Assembly: GCF_030271215.1 (NCBI RefSeq)
Contig: NZ_JASNGB010000110.1
Location: 2,753-9,697, forward strand
Origin: Deinococcus rhizophilus
GTDB lineage: Bacteria > Deinococcota > Deinococci > Deinococcales > Deinococcaceae
DNA length: 6,945 bases
Direction: 5' to 3'
The position numbers and the translations under genes are program-made. Position 1 is the first letter of the stretch. Every line of letters starts with the position of its first letter. The notes beneath the pieces are model-generated. The model did not search any database. It was given only the letters and a program-made list of their open reading frames with translations, and was not told the origin of the DNA. This document shows positions 1-5,699 of this stretch, one piece after another.

Positions 1-142
1 CCGGGCGGTCCCGCACGTCCGCTACCGGCTCGCCGTCGTGGGGGAGCAGCAGGCCCGCCGCGCCGGGCAGGGCTTCGGGGCTCGCGGGGGTGACCTGGGC
101 CTCCCAGTCCGGCAGGGGCACAGGCGAGAGCAGGCGTGCCAT
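1..142 (-). CDS. Partial CDS, N-terminal 47 codons of an unrecognised protein
   Basis: The minus strand is open from an ATG at 142 to the window edge, and the gene continues outside. The visible peptide starts MARLLSPVPLPDW and runs to about VADVRDRP. It is proline- and leucine-rich, has no signal peptide or membrane segment, and shows no motif I can assign, so no function is given. The start is supported by a TATGCT hexamer (149-154) six bases upstream of the ATG, the same leaderless arrangement as at the other genes here. A competing ATG at 153 is in another frame, which runs only into a short reading frame. The gene follows the cytochrome c gene in the same direction after a 61-bp gap that holds a strong inverted repeat, so it is probably transcribed separately. 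The reading frame is likely real; its identity is unknown. Confidence 0.6.
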   Translation of the reverse strand, partial: MARLLSPVPLPDWEAQVTPASPEALPGAAGLLLPHDGEPVADVRDRP

Positions 143-148
143 ACGCCC

Positions 149-154
149 AGCATA
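149..154 (-). promoter_or_regulatory. Putative -10 element of a leaderless promoter for the partial gene
   Basis: TATGCT on the minus strand fits TANNNT and ends six bases before the ATG at 142, so transcription would begin at or next to the start codon. No recognisable -35 hexamer lies 16-18 bp further upstream; that region is occupied by the 161-187 inverted repeat. Confidence 0.45.
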
Positions 155-160
155 GAAGCC

Positions 161-187
161 GCCCCCGGCTCATGGGAAACCGGGGGC
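161..187 (-). terminator. Inverted repeat, candidate terminator of the cytochrome c gene
   Basis: A perfect 8-bp stem, GCCCCCGG (161-168) with CCGGGGGC (180-187), encloses an 11-base loop. It starts 16 bases after the cytochrome c stop codon. In the direction of that gene the stem is followed by GGCTTCTATG, so the U-tract is weak and termination may be only partial. It also lies just upstream of the -10 of the next gene, so an operator role is an alternative. Confidence 0.45.
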
Positions 188-203
188 AGCGGGGGAAGGC
201 TGG

Positions 204-1085
204 TTACAGCGACTTCAGGTAAGCCTGGAGGTTGGCCACGTCCGCATCGCTGAGCTGCGCCTCGGGATAGCGGGGCATGGTGGGCGCGAGTTCGCGCTCG
301 GGGGTGCGGCCCTCGCGCAGCGCCGTCTCGAACTGCGCCAGGGTCCAGTTCTTGGGACCGTCGGCCTCGACCAAGCTGGGGCCGAGGCCTCCCTGCGCGT
401 TGGCCCCGTGGCACCCCGCGCAGTTGGAGGCGAAGACCGTCTGGCCCGCCGCTGCGTCGCCCGCGTCCGTGCCGGGTTCTCCGGCCGGAGCGCCCTGGGC
501 CGGGGTGCCCTCGCCCTGCTCGCCGCCGCCCTGCTGGCGGGGCGGGGCCTCGTTGTCGTCGCGGTTCTCGCCGCCCAGCGTGTCGGCGATGTCGGCAGCT
601 TCCGAATCCTCGACCGTGGGGTTGGCCGCGCTGGACCGCTCGACGTTGGAGGCCCCCGTCTGCCCCACCTCGGTCTCCTCGTCGCCGCCCTCGGGGGCGG
701 TGGGCGAGGGCACGCCGCTGGTCTCCTCCTGACCGCCCACGCCGTCGCCCTCGGGGGTGGACTCCTCGGTGCCGCCGCTCTCCTGCCCGCCGGGGGCCGC
801 CACCGCGCCGTTCTCCCCGGACTGCTCGCCGCCCAGCGACTCGGGGCGGGTGTCGCCCTGCGGCTGGGTGAGCTGGTCGGAGCCCTGGGTCGCGGCGCTC
901 TTGGCCGAGGGGGCGTCCTCGCTCTTCACGTCCTGCGTGGTGGGGTCCCCGATGCCCTCGGCACCCGCCTTGGCTTCCTCCTCCTCGGCGTGGTGCGGGG
1001 TGGTCGCGACGCGGTACCCGGCATACGAGCCGCCCAGCGTGAGCGCCAGCAGCAGCGTCATGGTGACGGCAAAGGTGTTCTTCAT
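204..1085 (-). CDS. Membrane-anchored or secreted cytochrome c with long acidic linker
   Basis: This 293-residue protein carries one haem. The N-terminus has a positive charge and a hydrophobic stretch (about residues 5-22), which could be an uncleaved membrane anchor or a signal peptide. Residues about 33-210 form a low-complexity linker rich in Glu, Asp, Gly, Ala, Pro and Ser, with no Phe, Trp, Tyr or Cys between Tyr24 and Phe218. The C-terminal domain is a small class I cytochrome c: haem attachment CAGCH at 222-226, Met270 in PTMP as likely distal ligand, and a final helix ADVANLQAYLKSL. It should sit outside the cytoplasmic membrane and pass electrons between respiratory partners; the partners are not in the window. 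The ATG at 1085 is chosen because it begins a proper signal region and a TAGGCT -10 lies 8 bases upstream. The upstream ATG at 1103 precedes that -10. The haem domain is certain; the exact electron-transfer role is not. Confidence 0.93.
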   Translation of the reverse strand: MKNTFAVTMTLLLALTLGGSYAGYRVATTPHHAEEEEAKAGAEGIGDPTTQDVKSEDAPSAKSAATQGSDQLTQPQGDTRPESLGGEQSGENGAVAAPGGQESGGTEESTPEGDGVGGQEETSGVPSPTAPEGGDEETEVGQTGASNVERSSAANPTVEDSEAADIADTLGGENRDDNEAPPRQQGGGEQGEGTPAQGAPAGEPGTDAGDAAAGQTVFASNCAGCHGANAQGGLGPSLVEADGPKNWTLAQFETALREGRTPERELAPTMPRYPEAQLSDADVANLQAYLKSL

Positions 1086-1093
1086 ACCGCCCC

Positions 1094-1099
1094 AGCCTA
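1094..1099 (-). promoter_or_regulatory. Putative -10 element of the cytochrome c gene
   Basis: TAGGCT on the minus strand ends 8 bases before the ATG at 1085. There is no purine-rich ribosome binding site at normal spacing and no good -35 hexamer. The element forms one half of the divergent control region shared with the BtuF-like gene. Confidence 0.45.
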
Positions 1100-1110
1100 C
1101 CATGCGGTCA

Positions 1111-1177
1111 GGGCCCTTTGGCCCGCGCTGAGCGGGAAAGCGCGGAGGGTTAGGCAAAGGGTTGGGCAGCCCTGCCC
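1111..1177. repeat. Cluster of three short inverted repeats in the divergent promoter region
   Basis: The 142-bp gap between the cytochrome c and BtuF-like start codons holds three perfect inverted repeats: GGGCC/GGCCC (1111-1124, 4-base loop), CCGCGC/GCGCGG (1123-1145, 11-base loop) and GGGCAG-CC-CTGCCC (1164-1177). The last is a compact 14-bp palindrome 39 bp upstream of the BtuF-like -10 and could be an operator. In such GC-rich DNA short repeats arise by chance, so a function is only suggested. I see no gene, riboswitch or other element in this gap. Confidence 0.3.
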
Positions 1178-1216
1178 CTCACCCTCGCCGGGCCGGGACG
1201 CCTGCGCCCCCTGGGC

Positions 1217-1222
1217 TACCCT
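1217..1222 (+). promoter_or_regulatory. Putative -10 element of the BtuF-like gene
   Basis: TACCCT ends five bases before the GTG at 1228 and matches TANNNT. This makes a leaderless transcript starting at the GTG likely and argues against the TTG at 1162, which lies upstream of the promoter element. No clear -35 was seen. Confidence 0.45.
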
Positions 1223-1227
1223 GGGGC

Positions 1228-1959
1228 GTGCGCCTCGCTTCGCTGACCGCCTCCAACTCGGACATTCTCGCGGCCCTGGGCGCGGCGGGGCAGGTCGTCG
1301 CCGTCGACAGCCACAGCGACGCGCCCGGCCTGGAGGGGGCCGTCCGGGTCGGTCCCGACCTCGGCATCGACGTGGCGGCGGTCGCGGCGGCGCGGCCCGA
1401 CCTCGTGCTCGCCAGCCTCAGTGTGCCGGGGATGGAGCGGGTGGTGGAGGGGCTGGAGCGTGGGGGACTGCCCACCCTGGTTCTCGACCCCGTCAGCGTG
1501 GAGGACACTCTGGCCGACATCCGCACCATCGCGGGGGCCATCGGCTGTTCCCAGCGGGGCGCGGCGGTCGCGGGGGCCTTGAGCGCCGAACTCTCCAGCC
1601 TTACTCGCCCCTTCGCCCGGCCTCCCCGCGTGCTGGTGGAGTGGTGGCCCCGGCCCATCATCGCGGCGACGCGCGAGTCGTGGGTCACGGACCTGCTCGC
1701 CGGGCTGGGGGCGGTCAACGCGCTGGGGGACCGGGCTGGCCGCAGTTCCCCCCTCACGCTGGAGGAGGTGCGGGCGGCCCGCCCCGACCTGATCGTCTGC
1801 TCGTGGTGCGGGGCCAAAAAACTGCGCCCGGAGGTGATCGAGGCGCGGGGGCTGGGAGTACCGGTGGTCGCCGTCCCCGAGAGTGGGCTGGGCCGTCCCG
1901 GTCCCCGGCTGCTGGAGGGAGCCCGGCAGATTGCGGCGGCGCTGGCCCGCTTTGGGTGA
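1228..1959 (+). CDS. BtuF-like cobalamin/metal-binding protein lacking a signal peptide
   Basis: The 243-residue product matches the class III periplasmic-binding fold used by BtuF and iron-siderophore receptors. The first lobe begins RLASLTASNSDILAALG and continues VVAVDSHSDAPGLEGAVRVG and AAARPDLVLAS (about residues 2-65). A long linker helix follows (about 93-128), and the second lobe includes VLVEWWPRPIIAATRESW (135-152) and ARPDLIVCSWCG (184-195). Family members bind vitamin B12 or a metal chelate and deliver it to an ABC importer. Unlike usual BtuF (about 266 residues with a signal), this protein begins directly at the first beta strand. A longer start at TTG 1162 would add only a proline/arginine-rich 22 residues, not an export signal. 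No permease or ATPase gene is nearby. It may therefore be a cytoplasmic binder or a sensor, or an exported partner may exist elsewhere. The fold call is firm; ligand and location are inferred. Confidence 0.83.
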   Translation: MRLASLTASNSDILAALGAAGQVVAVDSHSDAPGLEGAVRVGPDLGIDVAAVAAARPDLVLASLSVPGMERVVEGLERGGLPTLVLDPVSVEDTLADIRTIAGAIGCSQRGAAVAGALSAELSSLTRPFARPPRVLVEWWPRPIIAATRESWVTDLLAGLGAVNALGDRAGRSSPLTLEEVRAARPDLIVCSWCGAKKLRPEVIEARGLGVPVVAVPESGLGRPGPRLLEGARQIAAALARFG

Positions 1960-2061
1960 GGGCGAGTTTTGCCCCTCCCTCCGTGGGACTCGCAAAGCGG
2001 CTTGCAGAGGGAGCCCGGCGAGGGCCCGGGGTGAAGGGGGGCCTCTGTGACACCCCCCCCT
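1960..2061. other. Convergent intergenic region with G/C-tracts and competing stems
   Basis: The 100-bp gap between the convergent BtuF-like and TetR genes holds no gene. It contains a GCGAGT/ACTCGC inverted repeat (1962-1967 with 1988-1993, 20-base loop). A second structure sits at the TetR end: GGGGTG (2028-2033) can pair with CACCCC (2051-2056), or AGGGGGG (2035-2041) with CCCCCCT (2055-2061), the latter reaching into the TetR stop codon. None is followed by a T-tract on either strand, so none is a classic intrinsic terminator, although such structures may still help end both transcripts. Confidence 0.35.
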
Positions 2062-2656
2062 ACAAGCCAGAGCCCCGCCACCCCAGCAGCGCCCGCAAGC
2101 CGCGCAGGCATTCGGCCCGGTACGCTTCCAGATCAGGCTCCGGGTCGGCCAGGAAACGCACGCTGAGGCCCTCGACGAGCGCCCGCAGCAGCCGCGCCCG
2201 CTCCCCGGCCCCTTCCTCCCCCCCCAGCCGTGCGAGTTCGAGGTCGAGGGCCAGCGTCTCGCGCAGGAAGTCGCGCTGCACCGCCATCAGCTCGGGGTCA
2301 CGGGTGGCGGCGGCCAGAAAGTCGAGGGACACCGTGTAAAAGCGCCGGGTGTTCTCCACCCCGTAGAACTGGTTGTCCACGTACGAGCGCAGCTGGGCCT
2401 CGGGCGTGCCCGCCTGCCGCAGCGCCCGGCGGGTGGCGACCGTGACCGTGCGGGTGAAGCGGCGCATCACGGCGGCGAGCAGCCCCGTCCGGCTCCCGAA
2501 GTGGTAGGCCAGCGTGCCCTTGCTGACCCCCGCGTGCCGGGCGATGTCGGCCAGCGTCACGCCCGCGTAGCCGCGCTCGTAGATGGCCAGGTACGCGGCC
2601 CGCTCCAGGGCGGCGCGGCGGGCGCGGTCCTGAATCGGGTTGACGCGGCGGGCCAT
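2060..2656 (-). CDS. TetR/AcrR-family transcriptional regulator
   Basis: This 198-residue, mostly helical protein has the TetR N-terminal DNA-binding domain (about residues 11-60). The helix-turn-helix reads VTLADIARHAGVSKGTLAYHF (33-53) and is followed by the conserved G-S-R-T-G-LL stretch. The C-terminal part (about 65-195) is the variable ligand-binding and dimerisation domain. It contains FYTVSLDFLAAATRDPEL and a later segment, LVEGLSVRFLADPEPDLEAYRAECLRGL, like the C-terminal domains of BetI-type regulators. Length is normal for the family. Such proteins act as dimers that usually repress nearby genes until a small molecule binds; neither ligand nor target can be read here. The start is supported by TACGCT ending seven bases before the ATG. 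It lies downstream of the secreted-protein gene in the same direction with a 46-bp gap, and converges with the BtuF-like gene. Family assignment is secure; the regulon is unknown. Confidence 0.92.
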   Translation of the reverse strand: MARRVNPIQDRARRAALERAAYLAIYERGYAGVTLADIARHAGVSKGTLAYHFGSRTGLLAAVMRRFTRTVTVATRRALRQAGTPEAQLRSYVDNQFYGVENTRRFYTVSLDFLAAATRDPELMAVQRDFLRETLALDLELARLGGEEGAGERARLLRALVEGLSVRFLADPEPDLEAYRAECLRGLRALLGWRGSGL

Positions 2657-2663
2657 GCCGGGC

Positions 2664-2669
2664 AGCGTA
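2664..2669 (-). promoter_or_regulatory. Putative -10 element of the tetR-family gene
   Basis: TACGCT on the minus strand ends seven bases before the ATG at 2656, giving a probable leaderless transcript. No obvious -35 and no clear palindromic operator for autoregulation was found in the short gap to the upstream gene. Confidence 0.45.
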
Positions 2670-2702
2670 GCGGGTTCGGCGGGGCACAGACGCCTCTGCC
2701 CG

Positions 2703-3164
2703 CTACCTGACCCCGTGCCGCAGGAACTCGCGCATCTCGTTCACGCAGGGGCTGGCCTCGTGCTGGGCGCTGCTGCCCGTCACGGTTCGCAGCAGGCCCG
2801 CGTCGCTGAGGTACAGCTGGCCGATGCGGTAGGCCACCCCGTTCGCCGTGTGGGTGTAGGCGGCCAGCACGCCCCAGGTGTCCCCGCGCTGGGCGGGCTG
2901 GGTCACGACCCCCGACACGGCCTTCTGGGCGCCCAGCGTTCGCTGAAGCCGCACGGCGAAGGTCCGGGCCGAGGCCGGGGTGCGGAAGGTGGGCAGGGCC
3001 TGACCGTGCCGTTCCTCGCGCAGCAGGCACGCGCCCGAGGCGTCGGCCCAGACGCTGGCGTTGCCGCCCACGGGGGTCCAGCCCTTCATGGGGACCACCA
3101 GGGCCAGGGCGGGGGGGGCGCTCAGGGCGAGGACCACGCCGAGCACGCGCAGGGGGGCAGGCAT
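2703..3164 (-). CDS. Small secreted protein of unknown function
   Basis: The 153-residue product starts with a typical Sec signal peptide: MPAPLRV, a hydrophobic core VLGVVLALSAPPAL, and a probable cleavage after Ala-Leu-Ala near residue 21. The mature part of about 130 residues has two cysteines (Cys46 and Cys140), a spacing that would allow one disulphide in the oxidising exterior. Segments such as RTFAVRLQRTLGAQKAVSGVV and YRIGQLYLSDAGLLRTVTGSS suggest an alpha/beta fold, but I recognise no family and no catalytic motif. A run of eight C residues on the coding strand lies within the signal peptide (plus-strand G run 3111-3118). The ATG is supported by TACACT ending six bases upstream. It lies between the GNAT and TetR genes in the same direction, and each of the three has its own -10-like element. 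Reality of the gene is well supported; function is unknown. Confidence 0.83.
   Translation of the reverse strand: MPAPLRVLGVVLALSAPPALALVVPMKGWTPVGGNASVWADASGACLLREERHGQALPTFRTPASARTFAVRLQRTLGAQKAVSGVVTQPAQRGDTWGVLAAYTHTANGVAYRIGQLYLSDAGLLRTVTGSSAQHEASPCVNEMREFLRHGVR
3101..3127 (+). other. Potential G-quadruplex motif inside the secreted-protein gene
   Basis: The plus strand has four G-tracts: GGG (3101-3103), GGG (3107-3109), an eight-G run (3111-3118) and GGG (3125-3127), with loops of 3, 1 and 6. It lies opposite the signal-peptide codons, so the G-rich strand is the template strand. High GC coding for Ala/Pro/Leu can produce this by chance. Confidence 0.4.
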
Positions 3165-3170
3165 GGGGCC

Positions 3171-3176
3171 AGTGTA
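3171..3176 (-). promoter_or_regulatory. Putative -10 element of the secreted-protein gene
   Basis: TACACT on the minus strand ends six bases before the ATG at 3164, and lies only 15 bases past the GNAT stop codon. This spacing predicts a leaderless transcript independent of the GNAT gene. Confidence 0.5.
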
Positions 3177-3191
3177 CCCAGGCGGCGGCCC

Positions 3192-3800
3192 TCACCGCGA
3201 GGCCAGCCGCGCTTCCAGGCCCGCCTGCACCCCCGGCCACTCCCGGCGCAGCACGCTGAACATCACGCTGTCGCGGGCGTAGCCGTCGGGGCGCACCTGG
3301 TACTGCCGCAGGGTGCCCTCGCGCACCGCCCCCAGCTTGTCCATCGCGCGCAGGCTGCGGGCATTGCGGGCGTCCACCTTGAACTGCACCCGGTTCGCGC
3401 CCAGCTCCCCGAAGGCACGGGCCATCAGCAGCAGCTTGGCCTCGGGGTTGGCGGCGGTGCCCTGCGCGGCGGGGACCAGCATGGTGCCGATCTCGACCCA
3501 GCGGTCGGCGGGCCGGACCTCGCTGTAGCTGATGCGGCCTGCGGCACGGCCCCCGACCAGCACCGCCCAGTTCAGCCGCGCAGGCAGGGCGTTCAGCCGG
3601 GTGATGTACCCGGCCCACCCCTCCACCGTCTGCGGGTCGGGGCCGCCACGCGAGAGCAGCGCGGAGGTGCCCTCGTCCGCCCCCGCGTGCAGGTCGGCGG
3701 CGTGCGCTTCGGTCAGCGGCACCAGCGTGACGTGCCGCCCGGAGAGGGGCACGGGCCGGAACCACTCGTCGGTCGGGGCGGGCGTCACCGGGGTCTCCAT
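3192..3800 (-). CDS. GNAT acetyltransferase, RimJ/RimL type
   Basis: This 202-residue protein fits the GCN5-related N-acetyltransferase family, which transfers acetyl from acetyl-CoA to an amine. It begins with the family's LSGRHVTLVPLTEAHAADL strand-helix (19-37). The central part has WVEIGTMLVP (101-110) followed by QGTAANPEAKLLLMARAF (113-130), the acetyl-CoA pyrophosphate-binding loop and helix. Next comes NRVQFKVDARNARSLRAMDKLGAVREGTLR (136-165), the strand and helix typical of RimJ/RimL proteins that acetylate N-terminal residues of ribosomal proteins. Many close relatives act on antibiotics or other small amines, so the substrate cannot be stated. No signal peptide is present, so it is cytoplasmic. 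The ATG at 3800 is preceded by TACGGT and then GGGAGG, which abuts the ATG too closely to serve as a normal ribosome binding site. The gene is separated from recR by a terminator. Confidence 0.88.
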   Translation of the reverse strand: METPVTPAPTDEWFRPVPLSGRHVTLVPLTEAHAADLHAGADEGTSALLSRGGPDPQTVEGWAGYITRLNALPARLNWAVLVGGRAAGRISYSEVRPADRWVEIGTMLVPAAQGTAANPEAKLLLMARAFGELGANRVQFKVDARNARSLRAMDKLGAVREGTLRQYQVRPDGYARDSVMFSVLRREWPGVQAGLEARLASR

Positions 3801-3806
3801 CCTCCC

Positions 3807-3812
3807 ACCGTA
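3807..3812 (-). promoter_or_regulatory. Putative -10 element of the GNAT gene
   Basis: TACGGT on the minus strand ends six bases before the ATG at 3800. The six intervening bases are GGGAGG, a purine run that resembles a Shine-Dalgarno sequence but has zero spacing to the ATG. The promoter begins 13 bases downstream of the T-tract of the recR terminator, which fits a new transcription start. Confidence 0.45.
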
Positions 3813-3825
3813 CCCGCTCCCGAGG

Positions 3826-3855
3826 AAAACCCCGCCGGGAGAGGTCCGGGCGGGG
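3826..3855 (-). terminator. Intrinsic terminator of the ybaB-recR operon
   Basis: Read on the minus strand, CCCCGCCCGG (3855-3846) and CCCGGCGGGG (3839-3830) form a 10-position stem with a single C-C mismatch and a six-base loop ACCTCT, followed at once by TTTT (3829-3826). It starts 15 bases after the recR stop codon. This is the clearest intrinsic terminator in the window. Confidence 0.82.
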
Positions 3856-3870
3856 CGGGGGAGGGGCGGG
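3848..3870 (+). other. Strong G-quadruplex motif just after recR
   Basis: The plus strand has five consecutive G-tracts of lengths 3, 4, 5, 4 and 3, each separated by a single base (C, C, A, C). It ends at the base before the recR stop codon, and a further GGGG follows at 3876-3879. Single-base loops favour a stable parallel quadruplex. The G-rich strand is the template for recR transcription; the first tracts are also part of the terminator stem, so the two structures compete. Confidence 0.65.
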
Positions 3871-4533
<663 letters not shown>

Positions 4534-4558
4534 GCTCGCCCCCGCTGACGGCTTCCCA

Positions 4559-4849
<291 letters not shown>

Positions 4850-4858
4850 AGCTGGCCC

Positions 4859-4864
4859 ATTGTA
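4859..4864 (-). promoter_or_regulatory. -10 element of the ybaB-recR operon
   Basis: TACAAT on the minus strand matches TATAAT at five of six positions and ends nine bases before the ATG at 4849. The start of transcription should fall at or next to the ATG, so the operon mRNA is probably leaderless or has a leader of a few bases. No convincing -35 hexamer is seen. Confidence 0.6.
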
Positions 4865-4881
4865 CCGGCGGGGCTCGCCGG
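4865..4881. repeat. Inverted repeat filling the ybaB promoter spacer
   Basis: CCGGCG (4865-4870) and CGCCGG (4876-4881) are perfect 6-bp arms around GGGCT. The 17-bp element abuts the -10 hexamer and occupies exactly the spacer where RNA polymerase would bridge to a -35. It could be an operator, or a weak terminator of the upstream regulator gene, though no T-tract follows in that direction. Confidence 0.35.
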
Positions 4882-4925
4882 GGACCGTGCCCGGCAGGGG
4901 GATGCCCCGACCCGTCGGCCCGTCC

Positions 4926-5603
<678 letters not shown>

Positions 5604-5610
5604 GACACGA

Positions 5611-5639
5611 ACTGTAGGCCCCGGGTGGGGGGGCGTCAA
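5611..5639 (-). promoter_or_regulatory. Complete -35/-10 promoter of the NrtR-like gene
   Basis: On the minus strand TTGACG (5639-5634) and TACAGT (5616-5611) are separated by exactly 17 bp. The -35 matches TTGACA at five of six and the -10 fits TANNNT. The -10 ends seven bases before the ATG at 5603, so the transcript should be leaderless. This is the best sigma-70-type promoter in the window and shows the regulator can be expressed independently of the debranching gene. Confidence 0.75.
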
Positions 5640-5651
5640 GGACATAAGTGT

Positions 5652-5665
5652 GGGGACGTGTCCCC
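5652..5665. promoter_or_regulatory. 14-bp palindrome upstream of the NrtR-like promoter
   Basis: GGGGAC-GT-GTCCCC has perfect 6-bp arms and a 2-bp centre. It lies 12 bp upstream of the -35 hexamer, a position suited to a transcription-factor site, perhaps the regulator's own. It is also 34 bases past the stop of the debranching enzyme gene and could contribute to a weak terminator, but only ACACTTATGTCCTT follows it there. Confidence 0.4.
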
Positions 5666-5699
5666 GCTTGCCGTGCGCCACACGGTCTTTCTGGCGGGC

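Noticed and set aside
1162..1227. TTG start at 1162 giving a 22-residue longer BtuF-like protein
   Set aside because: The extra residues are proline/arginine-rich, do not form a signal peptide, and the -10 element at 1217-1222 lies downstream of the TTG.
1086..1227. Cobalamin riboswitch before the BtuF-like gene
   Set aside because: The -10 element leaves no 5' leader to hold an aptamer, and no B12-box-like sequence was seen.
1962..1993. Inverted repeat after the BtuF-like stop as an intrinsic terminator
   Set aside because: The 20-base loop and lack of a following T-tract make it a poor terminator on either strand.
408..2339. Very long plus-strand open frame of 643 codons across the cytochrome c, BtuF-like and TetR genes
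   Set aside because: It is low-complexity Arg/Gly/Ala-rich, overlaps three well-supported genes, and is the expected by-product of high-GC codon use in the opposite or shifted frame.
3801..3806. GGGAGG as a Shine-Dalgarno sequence for the GNAT gene
   Set aside because: It touches the ATG with no spacer, so it cannot pair with 16S rRNA in the usual geometry; the TACGGT element directly before it fits a leaderless start better.
5604..5681. Longer Nudix-regulator start at 5681 or 5645
   Set aside because: The added residues would be encoded by the -35/-10 promoter and palindrome region and show no family similarity.
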